A stretch of DNA of 64,000 nt from CAZKGE01 sp964636405. GTDB lineage: Bacteria; Bacillota; Clostridia; Christensenellales; CAG-138. Location: positions 79,635 through 143,634 of the forward strand of contig CAZWSI010000001.1 of assembly GCA_964636405.1 (NCBI GenBank). Direction: 5' to 3'. The position numbers were made by a program, and so were the translations under genes. This document shows positions 33,188 to 41,633 of this stretch, in pieces. The notes under the pieces are model-generated. The model saw only the letters and a program-made list of their open reading frames with translations. It searched no databases and was not told the DNA's origin. The first letter of the stretch is position 1. Each line of letters starts with the position of its first letter.

Positions 33188-34060
33188 TTACTCCTTCAGT
33201 CCCGAGGCAAGGATGCCCTGTTCCAGATATTGCTGTCCAAAGAGAAAAATCAGCACCGCCGGCAGCAGGGTAATCAGCGCCGCCACAAAGGATACGCCCG
33301 CGTTCTCCACAGAGGTTGCGGGCAAAAACACCGAGAGCGGATACAGCGACGGCGTTTTGAGGAAGGTGATGGGCTGCTCCACCGCGTTCCAGCCCTCCAC
33401 GAAGCCCAGCAGCGCCGCCGAGAGCACCCCCGGCAAACCGAGCGGCAGGCCGACGGTGAAAAACAGCTTCCATTCGCTCGCGCCGTCGATGCGCGCCGCC
33501 TCGAGGATGTCCTTGGGAATCTTCCCAAAGAATTTGGTCATGATGAACACCGGGAACGCCGAAAACACCATGGGCAGAATGATGGCAAGCGGCGTATCCA
33601 CGCAGTGGAGCGCGTTTAGCACAATATAGCTCGAGGCCATTGTCACCTGAAAGGGCAGAATCATCAACAGGATATAGAGCCAGTTCAGCAGCCGCCTGCC
33701 CCGAAAGCGGTATTGCGAAAGCGCCCAGGCGGCGGGCGCGCCCACCAAAAGCTGACCCAAAACCCCCGGCAGCACCTGCACGCAGGCGTTCCAAAACACC
33801 CGGTAAAAGGCGGGCGTATCCAGCAGCAGCTCAACAAGATGCTTGAGCGTGACGCGCTGCGGCAGAAAACGCCAGCTTGCCAGCTCGCTGCCCGCGCCCA
33901 GCACGCCGGAAAGCCGCTCGCGGATTTCCGAGGTGGGCGTCAGCGCGCCGCTTAGCAGCATGGCAAGCGGCGTCCACACAAGCAGCGCGAGGAGGAAGAG
34001 CAGCAGGAAGGAGAGCGGGCGGCTTCTTTTGAGGCTTCGCCTTTTCGTTCCGATTGTCAT
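33188..34060 (-). CDS. Carbohydrate ABC transporter permease, MalG type
   Basis: A 290-residue inner-membrane permease with six predicted helices and the EAA loop EAARIDGASEWKLFFTVGLPL that docks the ATPase. MalG-type proteins pair with a MalF-type permease and a solute-binding lipoprotein for sugar uptake. It overlaps the MalF-type gene by four bases. The stop is followed within two bases by the hairpin cluster. Confidence 0.92.
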   Translation of the reverse strand: MTIGTKRRSLKRSRPLSFLLLFLLALLVWTPLAMLLSGALTPTSEIRERLSGVLGAGSELASWRFLPQRVTLKHLVELLLDTPAFYRVFWNACVQVLPGVLGQLLVGAPAAWALSQYRFRGRRLLNWLYILLMILPFQVTMASSYIVLNALHCVDTPLAIILPMVFSAFPVFIMTKFFGKIPKDILEAARIDGASEWKLFFTVGLPLGLPGVLSAALLGFVEGWNAVEQPITFLKTPSLYPLSVFLPATSVENAGVSFVAALITLLPAVLIFLFGQQYLEQGILASGLKE

Positions 34061-34938
34061 TCCGCGTCCTCCTTTGCGCCGGAGAGCCGCCGCACCAGCA
34101 CCACGGCAAGGAGAATGCCCGCCATGAGCAGCACCGCCGCCGCGCTGATTTTTTGCATATCGAGGTTCGTAAACCAGTTGCTCAGCACATGCTGGAGCAT
34201 GTAGATGCTCGAATGCGGATAGCGTCCCGCCACAAGATACGCCTCGCGAAACACCTTAAAGGAGTTGATCAGCGCGAGCACGGCCGTGACAAAGAGGGTT
34301 CCGCGGAGCTGCGGCAATGTGATGAACCAAAAGCAGCGCCGTTCGTTTGCGCCGTCCACCCGCGCCGCCTCATACAGCGAATCGGGAATGGCCGAAAGGC
34401 CCGCCATCCAGAGGATCACGTTGTAGCCCAGATTCTTCCAAAGATAGCAGGCCACCAGCACAAGGAAGGCATACTCGCTGCTGAGCCAATCCGCCGGCGC
34501 TTTGCCCAGAGCCGCGCAGAGCGCGGAAAGCAGCCCGTTTTTGGAAAACACCGTCTGGATAATGAGCACCACGCTCGTAACGGGCACGACAAGCGGCAGA
34601 AGGAAGCTTGTGCGAAAGAGGTTTTGCAGCCGCGTCCTTTTGTACAGCAGCAACGCCACAAGCAGGGAAGAAACGAGCAGCAGCGGAATGCAGATGAGCA
34701 GGAAGCGGCCCGTATTGCGCAGCGCGAGATGGAAGGACGCGTTGGTCAAAACGGTTTTGTAGTTTTCCAGCCCGGCGAACGAATTGCCCATCGCGGAGAA
34801 AAACGAGCGCCGCACCACATCCGCCGTCGGCAGAAGGAACAGGAAGACCATGCCCGCAAGGCTCGGCAGCAGGAAGGCGAGGGCCGTCCCCGCCTCCCGC
34901 AGCCGGCGCTTCCTTTTTTTCGTTTCCGTAAGCATCAT
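34057..34938 (-). CDS. Carbohydrate ABC transporter permease, MalF type
   Basis: A 293-residue permease with about six helices, N-terminal LAFLLPSLAGMVFLFLLPT, and the EAA loop EAARVDGANERRCFWFITLPQL. First permease of the pair. Start ATG is near the end of the solute-binding gene with a 12-bp gap. No ATPase gene follows, so a shared MsmX-type ATPase elsewhere is expected. Confidence 0.92.
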   Translation of the reverse strand: MMLTETKKRKRRLREAGTALAFLLPSLAGMVFLFLLPTADVVRRSFFSAMGNSFAGLENYKTVLTNASFHLALRNTGRFLLICIPLLLVSSLLVALLLYKRTRLQNLFRTSFLLPLVVPVTSVVLIIQTVFSKNGLLSALCAALGKAPADWLSSEYAFLVLVACYLWKNLGYNVILWMAGLSAIPDSLYEAARVDGANERRCFWFITLPQLRGTLFVTAVLALINSFKVFREAYLVAGRYPHSSIYMLQHVLSNWFTNLDMQKISAAAVLLMAGILLAVVLVRRLSGAKEDAE

Positions 34939-34950
34939 GCCGTTTCCCGG

Positions 34951-37176
34951 TTATTCAGAGAGGTAGGTGGCAAGCAGGCTCAGAATCTTCTCCGCCGTCT
35001 GCTCCACGCTGCTCGAGCCGTCTAAACAGGCCGTCAGCTCGGGCAGGAGCATGCCGGTGAGCGCCGCGTCCTCCACAATGGGGGTATCGAGCGTGGCGAT
35101 GAGCGCGCCAAGCCGCTCGCGCTGCGCCTTTTCCGGCCATTTCGCCATAAAGTCGCCGCCGTCGTTGAGCATAAAACCGCTGCTGCTATCCAGATCTTCA
35201 AAGGAGAGCATTTCGGCAAGGGCCCGCTCGTTGACGGGGAATTGCGCGGAATACTGATTGCCGCCCTGCGCGTCGTAGGAGAGGAGCGCCTGCACAAACG
35301 CGCTTGCCGCCTCCATTTCGGCGCTGGCCTTGTTGACGCCCACAACGCCCGTTGGCACAAACTGCCCGTTTACGGAGACAAGCGCCGCGCCCGCCATTTT
35401 GGCGTACGCCAGCGGTTCCATGCAGGCGCGAACCGAGGTCAGGGGGTGCGAAAGGATATCCTGCGCAAAGCCCGACGCGCACGCGAACACCTGAGGCGAT
35501 CCGATATAGTCGCTGAAATATTCATACATTTCATCCTGCGGCATGTCCTTGAGCGCCTCCCAGCCGTCGCCCATGCGCTCCGTGCAGCCCGTGGCCTCGG
35601 AAAGGCGCTTTGCGTCCCGCAAAAAGGCCGTGACCGTGGCCGCGTCGCCGCCCGTCAAGCTCCCGCCGTAGTATTTAAGCAGGTACAGCGCGAGCGTTTT
35701 GTAGTTGAAGGCGCACTTGGCAAGGAGCTTCGTTTCCTGCGCGCTTTCCGCCGCGTCGGAAAGAGACGCAAGGCTTTCGTAGGTCGCTTCCGTGCCGCCC
35801 AGCGTTACGGCCAGCGGTAGCGTAAAGCCCGTGGGCGCGGCGTAGAGCCCGCCGCTTTGCGCCGGAGCGAGGCGGATGTTTGCAAGGATGCTTTCGCCGC
35901 CCGCCACCGTCTCCGTCAGGTCAGCGAGCACGTCCTTTTCGATGTAGGAATCCACGGGCAGGCCGTCGAGCAGCAGCACGTCCGGCCCGGTGCCGGCCAG
36001 CAGCTCCGTATTGAGCGCCTTGATGTAATCCTGCTCCGTGCCGCCGGACGCGCCCTCCATGGCGACGGTATAGCTCACCTTCACGTCGGGACGCGTGCGG
36101 TTGAAGGCCACAATGGCCTGCCGCACGGTGTCGCTTGTTCGCAGGGAGAAAACGGTGATCTCCTTATCGGCCGCGGCGCTTGCCGTTTCGTCGTAACGGT
36201 AGGCCAGAAGGCGCGATAAATCGCTTGTGTATACGATGGGATACGCGCCGCCGTCCATCAGGCAAAGAAGGCTCGCGTAAAAATCGGGCAGGCCAAAGGT
36301 GCTGGTCGCGCCCTCCACCAGCTTTTCCCACAGCGCGCCGCCCGCCGCGTGGCGGTACAGGCCCGTCTGGTTGAGCAGGTACACCGCGCCGTCCGCCGAA
36401 ACGGCCAACTGGGTCGAGTCGTTTTCGGGGAAGGCAAAGCCATAATCCGCGTAGCTGCCGTCTGTGGCGTTGTACACGCGCACAAGGTTGTTTGTGTTCA
36501 CCGCAAACGCCACATAGCTTCCGCCCGCGGCGCTGCCCGAGATGCCGCCCCGGCTGCCGGATTCCAGCTCGGCGAGGGTATTCCCTTCCGCATCGAGCAG
36601 GAACAGCGAGCCGTCGTAAAAGCTGCCCACGGCGATCTTCCCGTCGTCGAGCACGCCCATATTTGTGATTGTGCCGAGGGAGGCAAGGCCGCTGCCGGTC
36701 AGTTCCACACCGGTTTTGCCATCGTCCCGGCTTACGAGAACATGCCCCACGGAGCGTCCGTTTTCGTCATAATCGGAAAAGCACATATACAGCGCGCCGC
36801 CGCTTGCCGCCACGTGCATCTCGTTGCCGCCAAGGGGCGCGAGGTCATTAAGCCACGCTTCCTCCGTCGTTGTCACCGTGCCGTCTGCGGCAAAGCTGTG
36901 GCGGTAATACAGGAAGCGGAAATCCTCCTCGTCGCCCTGGCCCGTGCAGGTAAACGCAGTGCGCACGCCGTTTTCCTCGCGCAGGCCCAGCAGCATCTGG
37001 TTTTGCACGCCCTCGGGCAGCGGCAGCGTGACTTCGCTTTCCACATAGCGCCCCACGGCCAGCACGTCCACGCCGTCCGGCACGGCTGCTTCCTCCGGGC
37101 TCTTGCAGCCCGCAAGCATGCCCAGCGCCAGCAGCGCCGCCAGCACGGCGGAAAGATATTTGGTGATTTTTCTCAT
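34951..37176 (-). CDS. Extracellular solute-binding lipoprotein with an N-terminal propeller-like domain
   Basis: A 741-residue lipoprotein: signal with lipobox LGMLAGC (Cys near residue 22), then about 320 residues of short beta-rich repeats (for example GKIAVGSFYDGSLFLLDAEG, AVSADGAVYLLNQTGLYR) that look like a beta-propeller, followed by a family-1 solute-binding domain beginning near KEITVFSLRTSDTVRQAIVAFN. Normal solute-binding proteins are about 420-550 residues, so the propeller is an addition. ATG 37176 is chosen for the GCGAGG spacing. Ligand unknown, probably a glycan. Confidence 0.82.
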   Translation of the reverse strand: MRKITKYLSAVLAALLALGMLAGCKSPEEAAVPDGVDVLAVGRYVESEVTLPLPEGVQNQMLLGLREENGVRTAFTCTGQGDEEDFRFLYYRHSFAADGTVTTTEEAWLNDLAPLGGNEMHVAASGGALYMCFSDYDENGRSVGHVLVSRDDGKTGVELTGSGLASLGTITNMGVLDDGKIAVGSFYDGSLFLLDAEGNTLAELESGSRGGISGSAAGGSYVAFAVNTNNLVRVYNATDGSYADYGFAFPENDSTQLAVSADGAVYLLNQTGLYRHAAGGALWEKLVEGATSTFGLPDFYASLLCLMDGGAYPIVYTSDLSRLLAYRYDETASAAADKEITVFSLRTSDTVRQAIVAFNRTRPDVKVSYTVAMEGASGGTEQDYIKALNTELLAGTGPDVLLLDGLPVDSYIEKDVLADLTETVAGGESILANIRLAPAQSGGLYAAPTGFTLPLAVTLGGTEATYESLASLSDAAESAQETKLLAKCAFNYKTLALYLLKYYGGSLTGGDAATVTAFLRDAKRLSEATGCTERMGDGWEALKDMPQDEMYEYFSDYIGSPQVFACASGFAQDILSHPLTSVRACMEPLAYAKMAGAALVSVNGQFVPTGVVGVNKASAEMEAASAFVQALLSYDAQGGNQYSAQFPVNERALAEMLSFEDLDSSSGFMLNDGGDFMAKWPEKAQRERLGALIATLDTPIVEDAALTGMLLPELTACLDGSSSVEQTAEKILSLLATYLSE

Positions 37177-37193
37177 CGCTTTCATCCTCGCTT

Positions 37194-38099
37194 TCAGTTT
37201 AGATACTCGGTCAATACGGCAATCGTGCACGCCCCGGCTTCGTCCAGCCATAAATCGGCGAAGACGTATCCGTTTGCCTCCAGCAAACGCGTTATATCGC
37301 TTGGCTCGGCGGCACTGTAGCTGCAAATCGTCTTTTGAACGTTTCCGTTGGGAGAGTACTGGGCGGAGATGCTCTGCAAATAAAGCTTTGCGTCCTCCCT
37401 GAGCGGATAATCGGTTCTTACGGCGCTCGCCTCGGCCACTTCGCTCTCCGGCGCGCGGCAGTGAAAGCCCTCCGCGTCGAACGCGTCGACGGTGACGGAC
37501 GCGGCGGCGCTTGCAAGCTCGAGCCCGTCAAGAACCTCGATGTTGACCCGCTCCACCTGACGCGGCAGCTCGGAGGGCGCATAAAGCCACAGGGCGAGTA
37601 CGCCGAGCAGCCCGAACGCGCACAAAAATGCGAACGCGGCAAGACGCGTTTTCCATTCCGCGCGAAGGCACGCGAGCGCGCCGAAGTACAAGCCGCCGCC
37701 CGCCGCGGCGCCCAGCGTATTGAGCAGCAGATCGTCCACGTCCGTCGCGCCCAGCCCAAAGACGCATTGCAGCAGCTCAAAAAGCGCGCTCACGCAAAAG
37801 CCGAGCAAGACGCTTTTCCACCAGACGTTTACGCGGGAAAAGAGCGCGGGCGCGAGCATGCCCAGCGGGATAAAGATGGCGAAGTTGCCCAATACGTTCT
37901 TTAAAACCACGTCCAGCGAGGTCGAGGGCGCGCGCAGCTCGCAAACGAAGCGGAGGGGTACGAAATTGAACGACCGCAGCCCCGCGCCGAGGCCGTATTT
38001 GAGCAGAATAATTTTCACGAGCACAAACGCGTAGCCGGCCAGCACAATCCACAGCCCGGCGCGCGCCAGCCTTGCAAGCGTTTTGTGGGTGTTTTCCAT
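37194..38099 (-). CDS. VanZ-family membrane protein with C-terminal extracytoplasmic domain
   Basis: A 301-residue protein. The first 180 residues are VanZ-like (FNFVPLRFVCELRAPSTS, VLKNVLGNFAIFIPLGML, ELLQCVFGLGATDVDDLLLNTLG) with about five helices. A final helix near 170-190 leads to a soluble C-terminal domain of about 110 residues unknown to me. AAAGGAG precedes ATG 38099. First gene of the operon and third VanZ protein in the window. Confidence 0.82.
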   Translation of the reverse strand: MENTHKTLARLARAGLWIVLAGYAFVLVKIILLKYGLGAGLRSFNFVPLRFVCELRAPSTSLDVVLKNVLGNFAIFIPLGMLAPALFSRVNVWWKSVLLGFCVSALFELLQCVFGLGATDVDDLLLNTLGAAAGGGLYFGALACLRAEWKTRLAAFAFLCAFGLLGVLALWLYAPSELPRQVERVNIEVLDGLELASAAASVTVDAFDAEGFHCRAPESEVAEASAVRTDYPLREDAKLYLQSISAQYSPNGNVQKTICSYSAAEPSDITRLLEANGYVFADLWLDEAGACTIAVLTEYLN

Positions 38100-38224
38100 A
38101 CAAACGGCTCCTTTTCTTGTCACGGCTTCATTCTAGCAGTCAAATCTCTAAAAATCCTCTAACAGATATGAAGAAAAGGTGAAGACCGGCATAAGAATCC
38201 ATAAAGGCGGCCGCGCGCCCCAAA

Positions 38225-38249
38225 ACAAAAAAAGCGCCCCCTTGGGCGC
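38225..38249 (-). terminator. Terminator of the two-component operon
   Basis: On the minus strand GCGCCC (38244-38249) pairs with GGGCGC (38234-38239) across AAGG and is followed by seven Ts. It is 28 bp beyond the histidine kinase stop. Confidence 0.8.
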
Positions 38250-38276
38250 GCACCGTCATGGGCTGCAACGGCATCT

Positions 38277-39557
38277 TCAGGGCGAAAAAAGCGTAACGCG
38301 GAAGGTGCAGCCGCCGCCCGGCGTGTCCTCCGCGGTAAGCCGCCCGTTTTGCAGCCGGATCAGTTCCTGCGCGATGGACAGGCCCAGCCCGAAATGCTGC
38401 TTTTCCTTGCGGGAAGCGTCCCCCCGGTAAAAGCGCTCGAAGACCTGCGCCTTTTGCGCGTCCGTCAGGCCCTTGCCGTGATCCGTAACCGTCAGCGATA
38501 CACCCCTTGCGCGGGGCCGCGCCGCAAGCTCCAGCACGCGGCTTTCCTCCGAAACGCCGTAGGCAAGCGCGTTGTCCAGCAGAATGGAAAGCACCTCGCC
38601 AAGGCGCTCCGCGTCCGCCGCCACGCGGGGGAGCGGCGCTTCGGGCAAAAACAGCTTGAGCGCGCAGCCGCGCGCGGCGGCAAGCGGCGCGTAGCGCTCG
38701 TATACGTTGAGCAATACGGTGTCGGCTTCGACGGCGGCAAGCTTGACGGGCCAGTCCTTTGCGTCGGTGGAGGCGAGCAGCAGCATATCGCCAATCAGCC
38801 GTGACATGCGCGCGCATTCGCCTTCGATGGCCGCCGCCGCTTGCTCGGCCGCGTCCGTGCGCGCCGCGATGGTGGCGGCGTTTGCCGCAATCACGGAAAG
38901 CGGCGAACGGAGCTCGTGCGAGGCGGCGGCCACAAAGCGTGTCTGCCGCTTTCGGCTTTCCACGGCGGGCAGCAGCGCGCGGTCGATGAGCCTTACGCCC
39001 ACCACGCTCAGCAGCAGGAGGCTGGCTATATAGCCGGCAAAAAGCGGCGCGATTTTCTCCGCGCCCGGCGCGGAGACCCGCTGCGCCATCGTAATGGTGC
39101 AATAGCCCCCGTTTAAGGGCAGCATGCTCACCGCGCCCAGATAGGAAACGCGGCCCTCCGAAAAGGCGTAGATCGAACTGGTATACCGCCTGCTTGTAAG
39201 CGGCGGCATGGAAAGCGCGCAGCCGTCCGCGCGCGCGAGCGCCTCCACGCGCGCAAAGACCGCCCGCTTTTCCGCGCTGTCCGCGCTGTTAAACAAAAGC
39301 GCGCGCCCATTTTCCCGCAGGGACAGCAGCAGGCGGTTTTCCTGCTCCAGCGTGCGAAGCCCGGCATGGCTCACGGAAGCGTCGTTGCGCAGTTGATCGG
39401 TTACCGCGAACAGGAGCGTAGAAAAGCTTTCCCGGCTGCGGGCGGCGGCGTCCCGGTTAAACAGCAGCGCCATCGCAAACAGCACCGCAAAAAGCACCGC
39501 CGCCACGGTAACGATATAGATGCGCACAAGATGCGCGCGCAGCCGCCTTTCTTCCAT
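38277..39557 (-). CDS. Sensor histidine kinase
   Basis: A 426-residue membrane kinase: helices near 11-33 and 174-190 flank an extracytoplasmic sensor of about 140 residues. The dimerisation box has SHELRSPL with His214. The ATPase domain keeps the N box (LLDNALAYG), G1 (DHGKGLTD) and G2 (GLGLSIA). The start overlaps the response-regulator stop (ATGA). The operon is followed by a transporter cluster in the same direction, which it may sense for or control; this is inference. Confidence 0.93.
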   Translation of the reverse strand: MEERRLRAHLVRIYIVTVAAVLFAVLFAMALLFNRDAAARSRESFSTLLFAVTDQLRNDASVSHAGLRTLEQENRLLLSLRENGRALLFNSADSAEKRAVFARVEALARADGCALSMPPLTSRRYTSSIYAFSEGRVSYLGAVSMLPLNGGYCTITMAQRVSAPGAEKIAPLFAGYIASLLLLSVVGVRLIDRALLPAVESRKRQTRFVAAASHELRSPLSVIAANAATIAARTDAAEQAAAAIEGECARMSRLIGDMLLLASTDAKDWPVKLAAVEADTVLLNVYERYAPLAAARGCALKLFLPEAPLPRVAADAERLGEVLSILLDNALAYGVSEESRVLELAARPRARGVSLTVTDHGKGLTDAQKAQVFERFYRGDASRKEKQHFGLGLSIAQELIRLQNGRLTAEDTPGGGCTFRVTLFSP

Positions 39558-40237
39558 CAGCCGCCTCCGCTCATGAGCTGATAGCCCACGCCGTGGACGG
39601 TTTTGATATGGGCCGCGCCGCCCGCCGCCTTCAGCCGCCGCCGGACGAAGTAGATGTAATTGTCCACATTGCCGTCCTCCACGGTCTCGTCGCCGCCCCA
39701 CACGCGCGTTAGAATCTCCGCGCGCGACAAAACGCGGTCGGGGTTCTCAAAAAACTGCTCCAGCACCGCCGTTTCCTTGCGTGAAAGGCTTTGCTCCCCG
39801 GACCCGGAATGCAGGCTGCACTGGCGCACCCGGAGGGTGAGGCCGCCGAAGGTCAGCGCGTCCGTTTCGCGAAGGACGCCTGGCCGCCGGAGCAGGGCGC
39901 GTATGCGGGAAAGCAGCTCCTGCATGGCAAAGGGCTTGCCAAGATAATCGTCCGCGCCCGTGTCCAGCCCACGCGTGCGATCCGCCACGGAATCGAGCGC
40001 CGTGAGCATGAGAACAGGGGTCATGTCGCCCCGCGCGCGCATTTCGGCCAGAATGGAAAGCCCGTCCCTGCCGGGCAGCAGGCGGTCCAGCACCACGGCG
40101 CTGTAGCCGCCGCTTTTCAGATAATAGTCCGCGCCGCCGCCGTCCGCGCAGGCGTCCACGCCATAGCCCGCGCCGGTTAGGTGGAGCTTGAGGGCGGCGG
40201 TCAAATCGGGATCGTCTTCAATCAAAAGCAGTCGCAC
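39557..40237 (-). CDS. OmpR/PhoB-family response regulator
   Basis: A 226-residue regulator. The receiver has the acidic pair Asp8-Asp9, phosphoacceptor Asp51 (VVLDRLLPG), switch Thr79 and Lys101 (LGKPF). The C-terminal winged helix has LSRKETAVLEQFFENPDRVLSRAEIL and KTVHGVGYQL. GTG 40237 is chosen because AAGGAG lies seven bases upstream; upstream in-frame ATGs add unrelated sequence. Intact and coupled to the kinase. Confidence 0.94.
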   Translation of the reverse strand: MRLLLIEDDPDLTAALKLHLTGAGYGVDACADGGGADYYLKSGGYSAVVLDRLLPGRDGLSILAEMRARGDMTPVLMLTALDSVADRTRGLDTGADDYLGKPFAMQELLSRIRALLRRPGVLRETDALTFGGLTLRVRQCSLHSGSGEQSLSRKETAVLEQFFENPDRVLSRAEILTRVWGGDETVEDGNVDNYIYFVRRRLKAAGGAAHIKTVHGVGYQLMSGGG

Positions 40238-40309
40238 GCGGCTTCTCCTTCGCGGTGAATTGACCTGCGGCGCTTCCCCGCGATCAAAACGAGCCGCCGC
40301 TATTAAAAA

Positions 40310-40315
40310 AGTATA
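40310..40315 (-). promoter_or_regulatory. -10 element of the two-component operon
   Basis: TATACT on the minus strand about 70 bp upstream of GTG 40237, in an AT-rich pocket. The -35 is poor. Confidence 0.4.
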
Positions 40316-40386
40316 CCATAAACGCCCGCGCATTGCACCCGCGCCCAATCCGCCCTCGGCATTTTTTGCCCGCAGGCATATCATAA

Positions 40387-40416
40387 TGTGCGGGGCGCAA
40401 ATCTGCACCCCGCACA
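40387..40416. repeat. Strong hairpin downstream of the phage module
   Basis: TGTGCGGGG (40387-40395) and CCCCGCACA (40408-40416) pair perfectly with an inner GCA/TGC. It lies 85 bp beyond the last leftward phage gene. No T-run follows on either side. The whole 263-bp gap between the phage module and the response regulator otherwise holds only the regulator promoter and a CTTTTC/GAAAAG hairpin at 40457-40482. Confidence 0.6.
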
Positions 40417-40500
40417 AACCTCTGTTCCGCGCATATTTACGCCCTTCGTTCAAGCAGGCTTTTCTGCCGGAAAGAAAAGGCGGAAACCCGCTCCGCCGCC

Positions 40501-41418
40501 TTACTTATACGACGGATACCGCTGCTGCAGCGCTAGATAGCCTGTCACGCCGACCGAGGAGATGATTTCGTCGCGGTAGTTGCGGTTTTGCTCGCCCGCC
40601 GCCGCGTATACGCCCCGCCGCTGCTCGGGCGTCAGGCCGCGGAGGAACGCCTCCACATTATCGGCGCTTGTTGACGCAGCCGCAGCCGCCGCGCCCGAGG
40701 AGCCGCGCCCGCTCCCGCCCGAGCCGGAGGACGCGCGCGAGGCGCTGTCAAGACCGCGCGTGTACAGGGCCAGCGCGGCATTGTAGGCGGTTTGGCGCGC
40801 CTCGCTTAGGCGCTCGTTATTGATCTTTTCGGTTTCAAAGGCCCGTTCGCGCTCGTTTTCCAGCGCGGAGGAGAGGCTTTGGGCCAGCGTGGCCGTGTAG
40901 TCGCTTTCCAGCGTGCGTACATCCCGCGCTTCCGCGTCCTTTTGCCGCGCCTTCACGTCCGTCACATAGGTGGACGCGCCCATGCCGCGGGAAATCGCGT
41001 CCGCGTCGAGTTCCGCGTGGTAGGTATCGGTCTGGTCGCGCCGGTTTTCAATGGCCGTGTCGTAGCCGGGCCGCAGCCAGTCCGCAATGCCCTTGCGCAG
41101 CGATTCCTCGGACGCCTGCTCATATTCCAGCAGCTCGGGCTTGTACAGCTCCAAAAACTTCTGAAACAGGCTTTCCATGGTTTGCGCGCTGCCGCCGGAG
41201 CCGCCGCCGGAGTCGCTGCAGGAGCCGCTGCCGGAGCCGCTGCCGGAGCCGCTGCCGGAGCCCCCGCCGGAGCCGCCGCCCGTGCCCGCGCCCGTGCCCG
41301 CGCCCGTGCCGCCGCCCAGCAGGCCCAGACTGTGCAGGAGGGCGCGGCCCAGGTTTCCGCCGATTGTGCGCGGAGGCGATACGAACCGACCGCCTCCAAT
41401 GCTATTTCTTTTGATCAT
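40501..41418 (-). CDS. Putative phage structural or ejection protein with Gly/Ser linker
   Basis: A 305-residue protein. Residues 36-78 are a low-complexity Gly/Ser/Thr linker (GTGAGTGAG then repeated GS). After it comes a helical region (about 82-225) rich in Glu, Arg and Ala, then a second Ser/Gly/Ala stretch (230-255) and a short C-terminal region. It has no recognisable domain. Its place as last gene after the propeller and adaptor suggests an internal virion or ejection protein. SD AGGAAGC is good and the frame is intact. Confidence 0.6.
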   Translation of the reverse strand: MIKRNSIGGGRFVSPPRTIGGNLGRALLHSLGLLGGGTGAGTGAGTGGGSGGGSGSGSGSGSGSGSCSDSGGGSGGSAQTMESLFQKFLELYKPELLEYEQASEESLRKGIADWLRPGYDTAIENRRDQTDTYHAELDADAISRGMGASTYVTDVKARQKDAEARDVRTLESDYTATLAQSLSSALENERERAFETEKINNERLSEARQTAYNAALALYTRGLDSASRASSGSGGSGRGSSGAAAAAASTSADNVEAFLRGLTPEQRRGVYAAAGEQNRNYRDEIISSVGVTGYLALQQRYPSYK

Positions 41419-41431
41419 CTTGCTTCCTCCG

Positions 41432-41623
41432 TTATGCTTGAGATTGGGAAAGATACGCCTCGAGCTCGAGAATTTTCTGGCATATCGTTTCCAGATTCTG
41501 GTTTAGGTTGACCTCGTTTTGCGCCACGGCGATGTCGTAATCGTCCCGGGAAAGCGCCTCGTCGCGCAGCCGGGAAAGATAGATGGGGAACATCGCCGCC
41601 ATACCGCTTGCTTCGTACGCCAT
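41432..41623 (-). CDS. Small phage-module protein
   Basis: A 63-residue protein with two helices: ASGMAAMFPIYLSRLRDEAL and a C-terminal coiled segment EVNLNQNLETICQKILELEAYL. Start chosen at ATG 41623 for AAGGAGG. Position between the propeller and ejection-like genes suggests a virion or assembly part; not recognised. Confidence 0.6.
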   Translation of the reverse strand: MAYEASGMAAMFPIYLSRLRDEALSRDDYDIAVAQNEVNLNQNLETICQKILELEAYLSQSQA

Positions 41624-41633
41624 AGCCGCCTCC

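Noticed and set aside
41177..41506. Plus-strand Pro/Glu/Leu repeat protein
   Set aside because: It is the antisense reading of the Gly/Ser linker of the phage-module gene, without an SD or family pattern.
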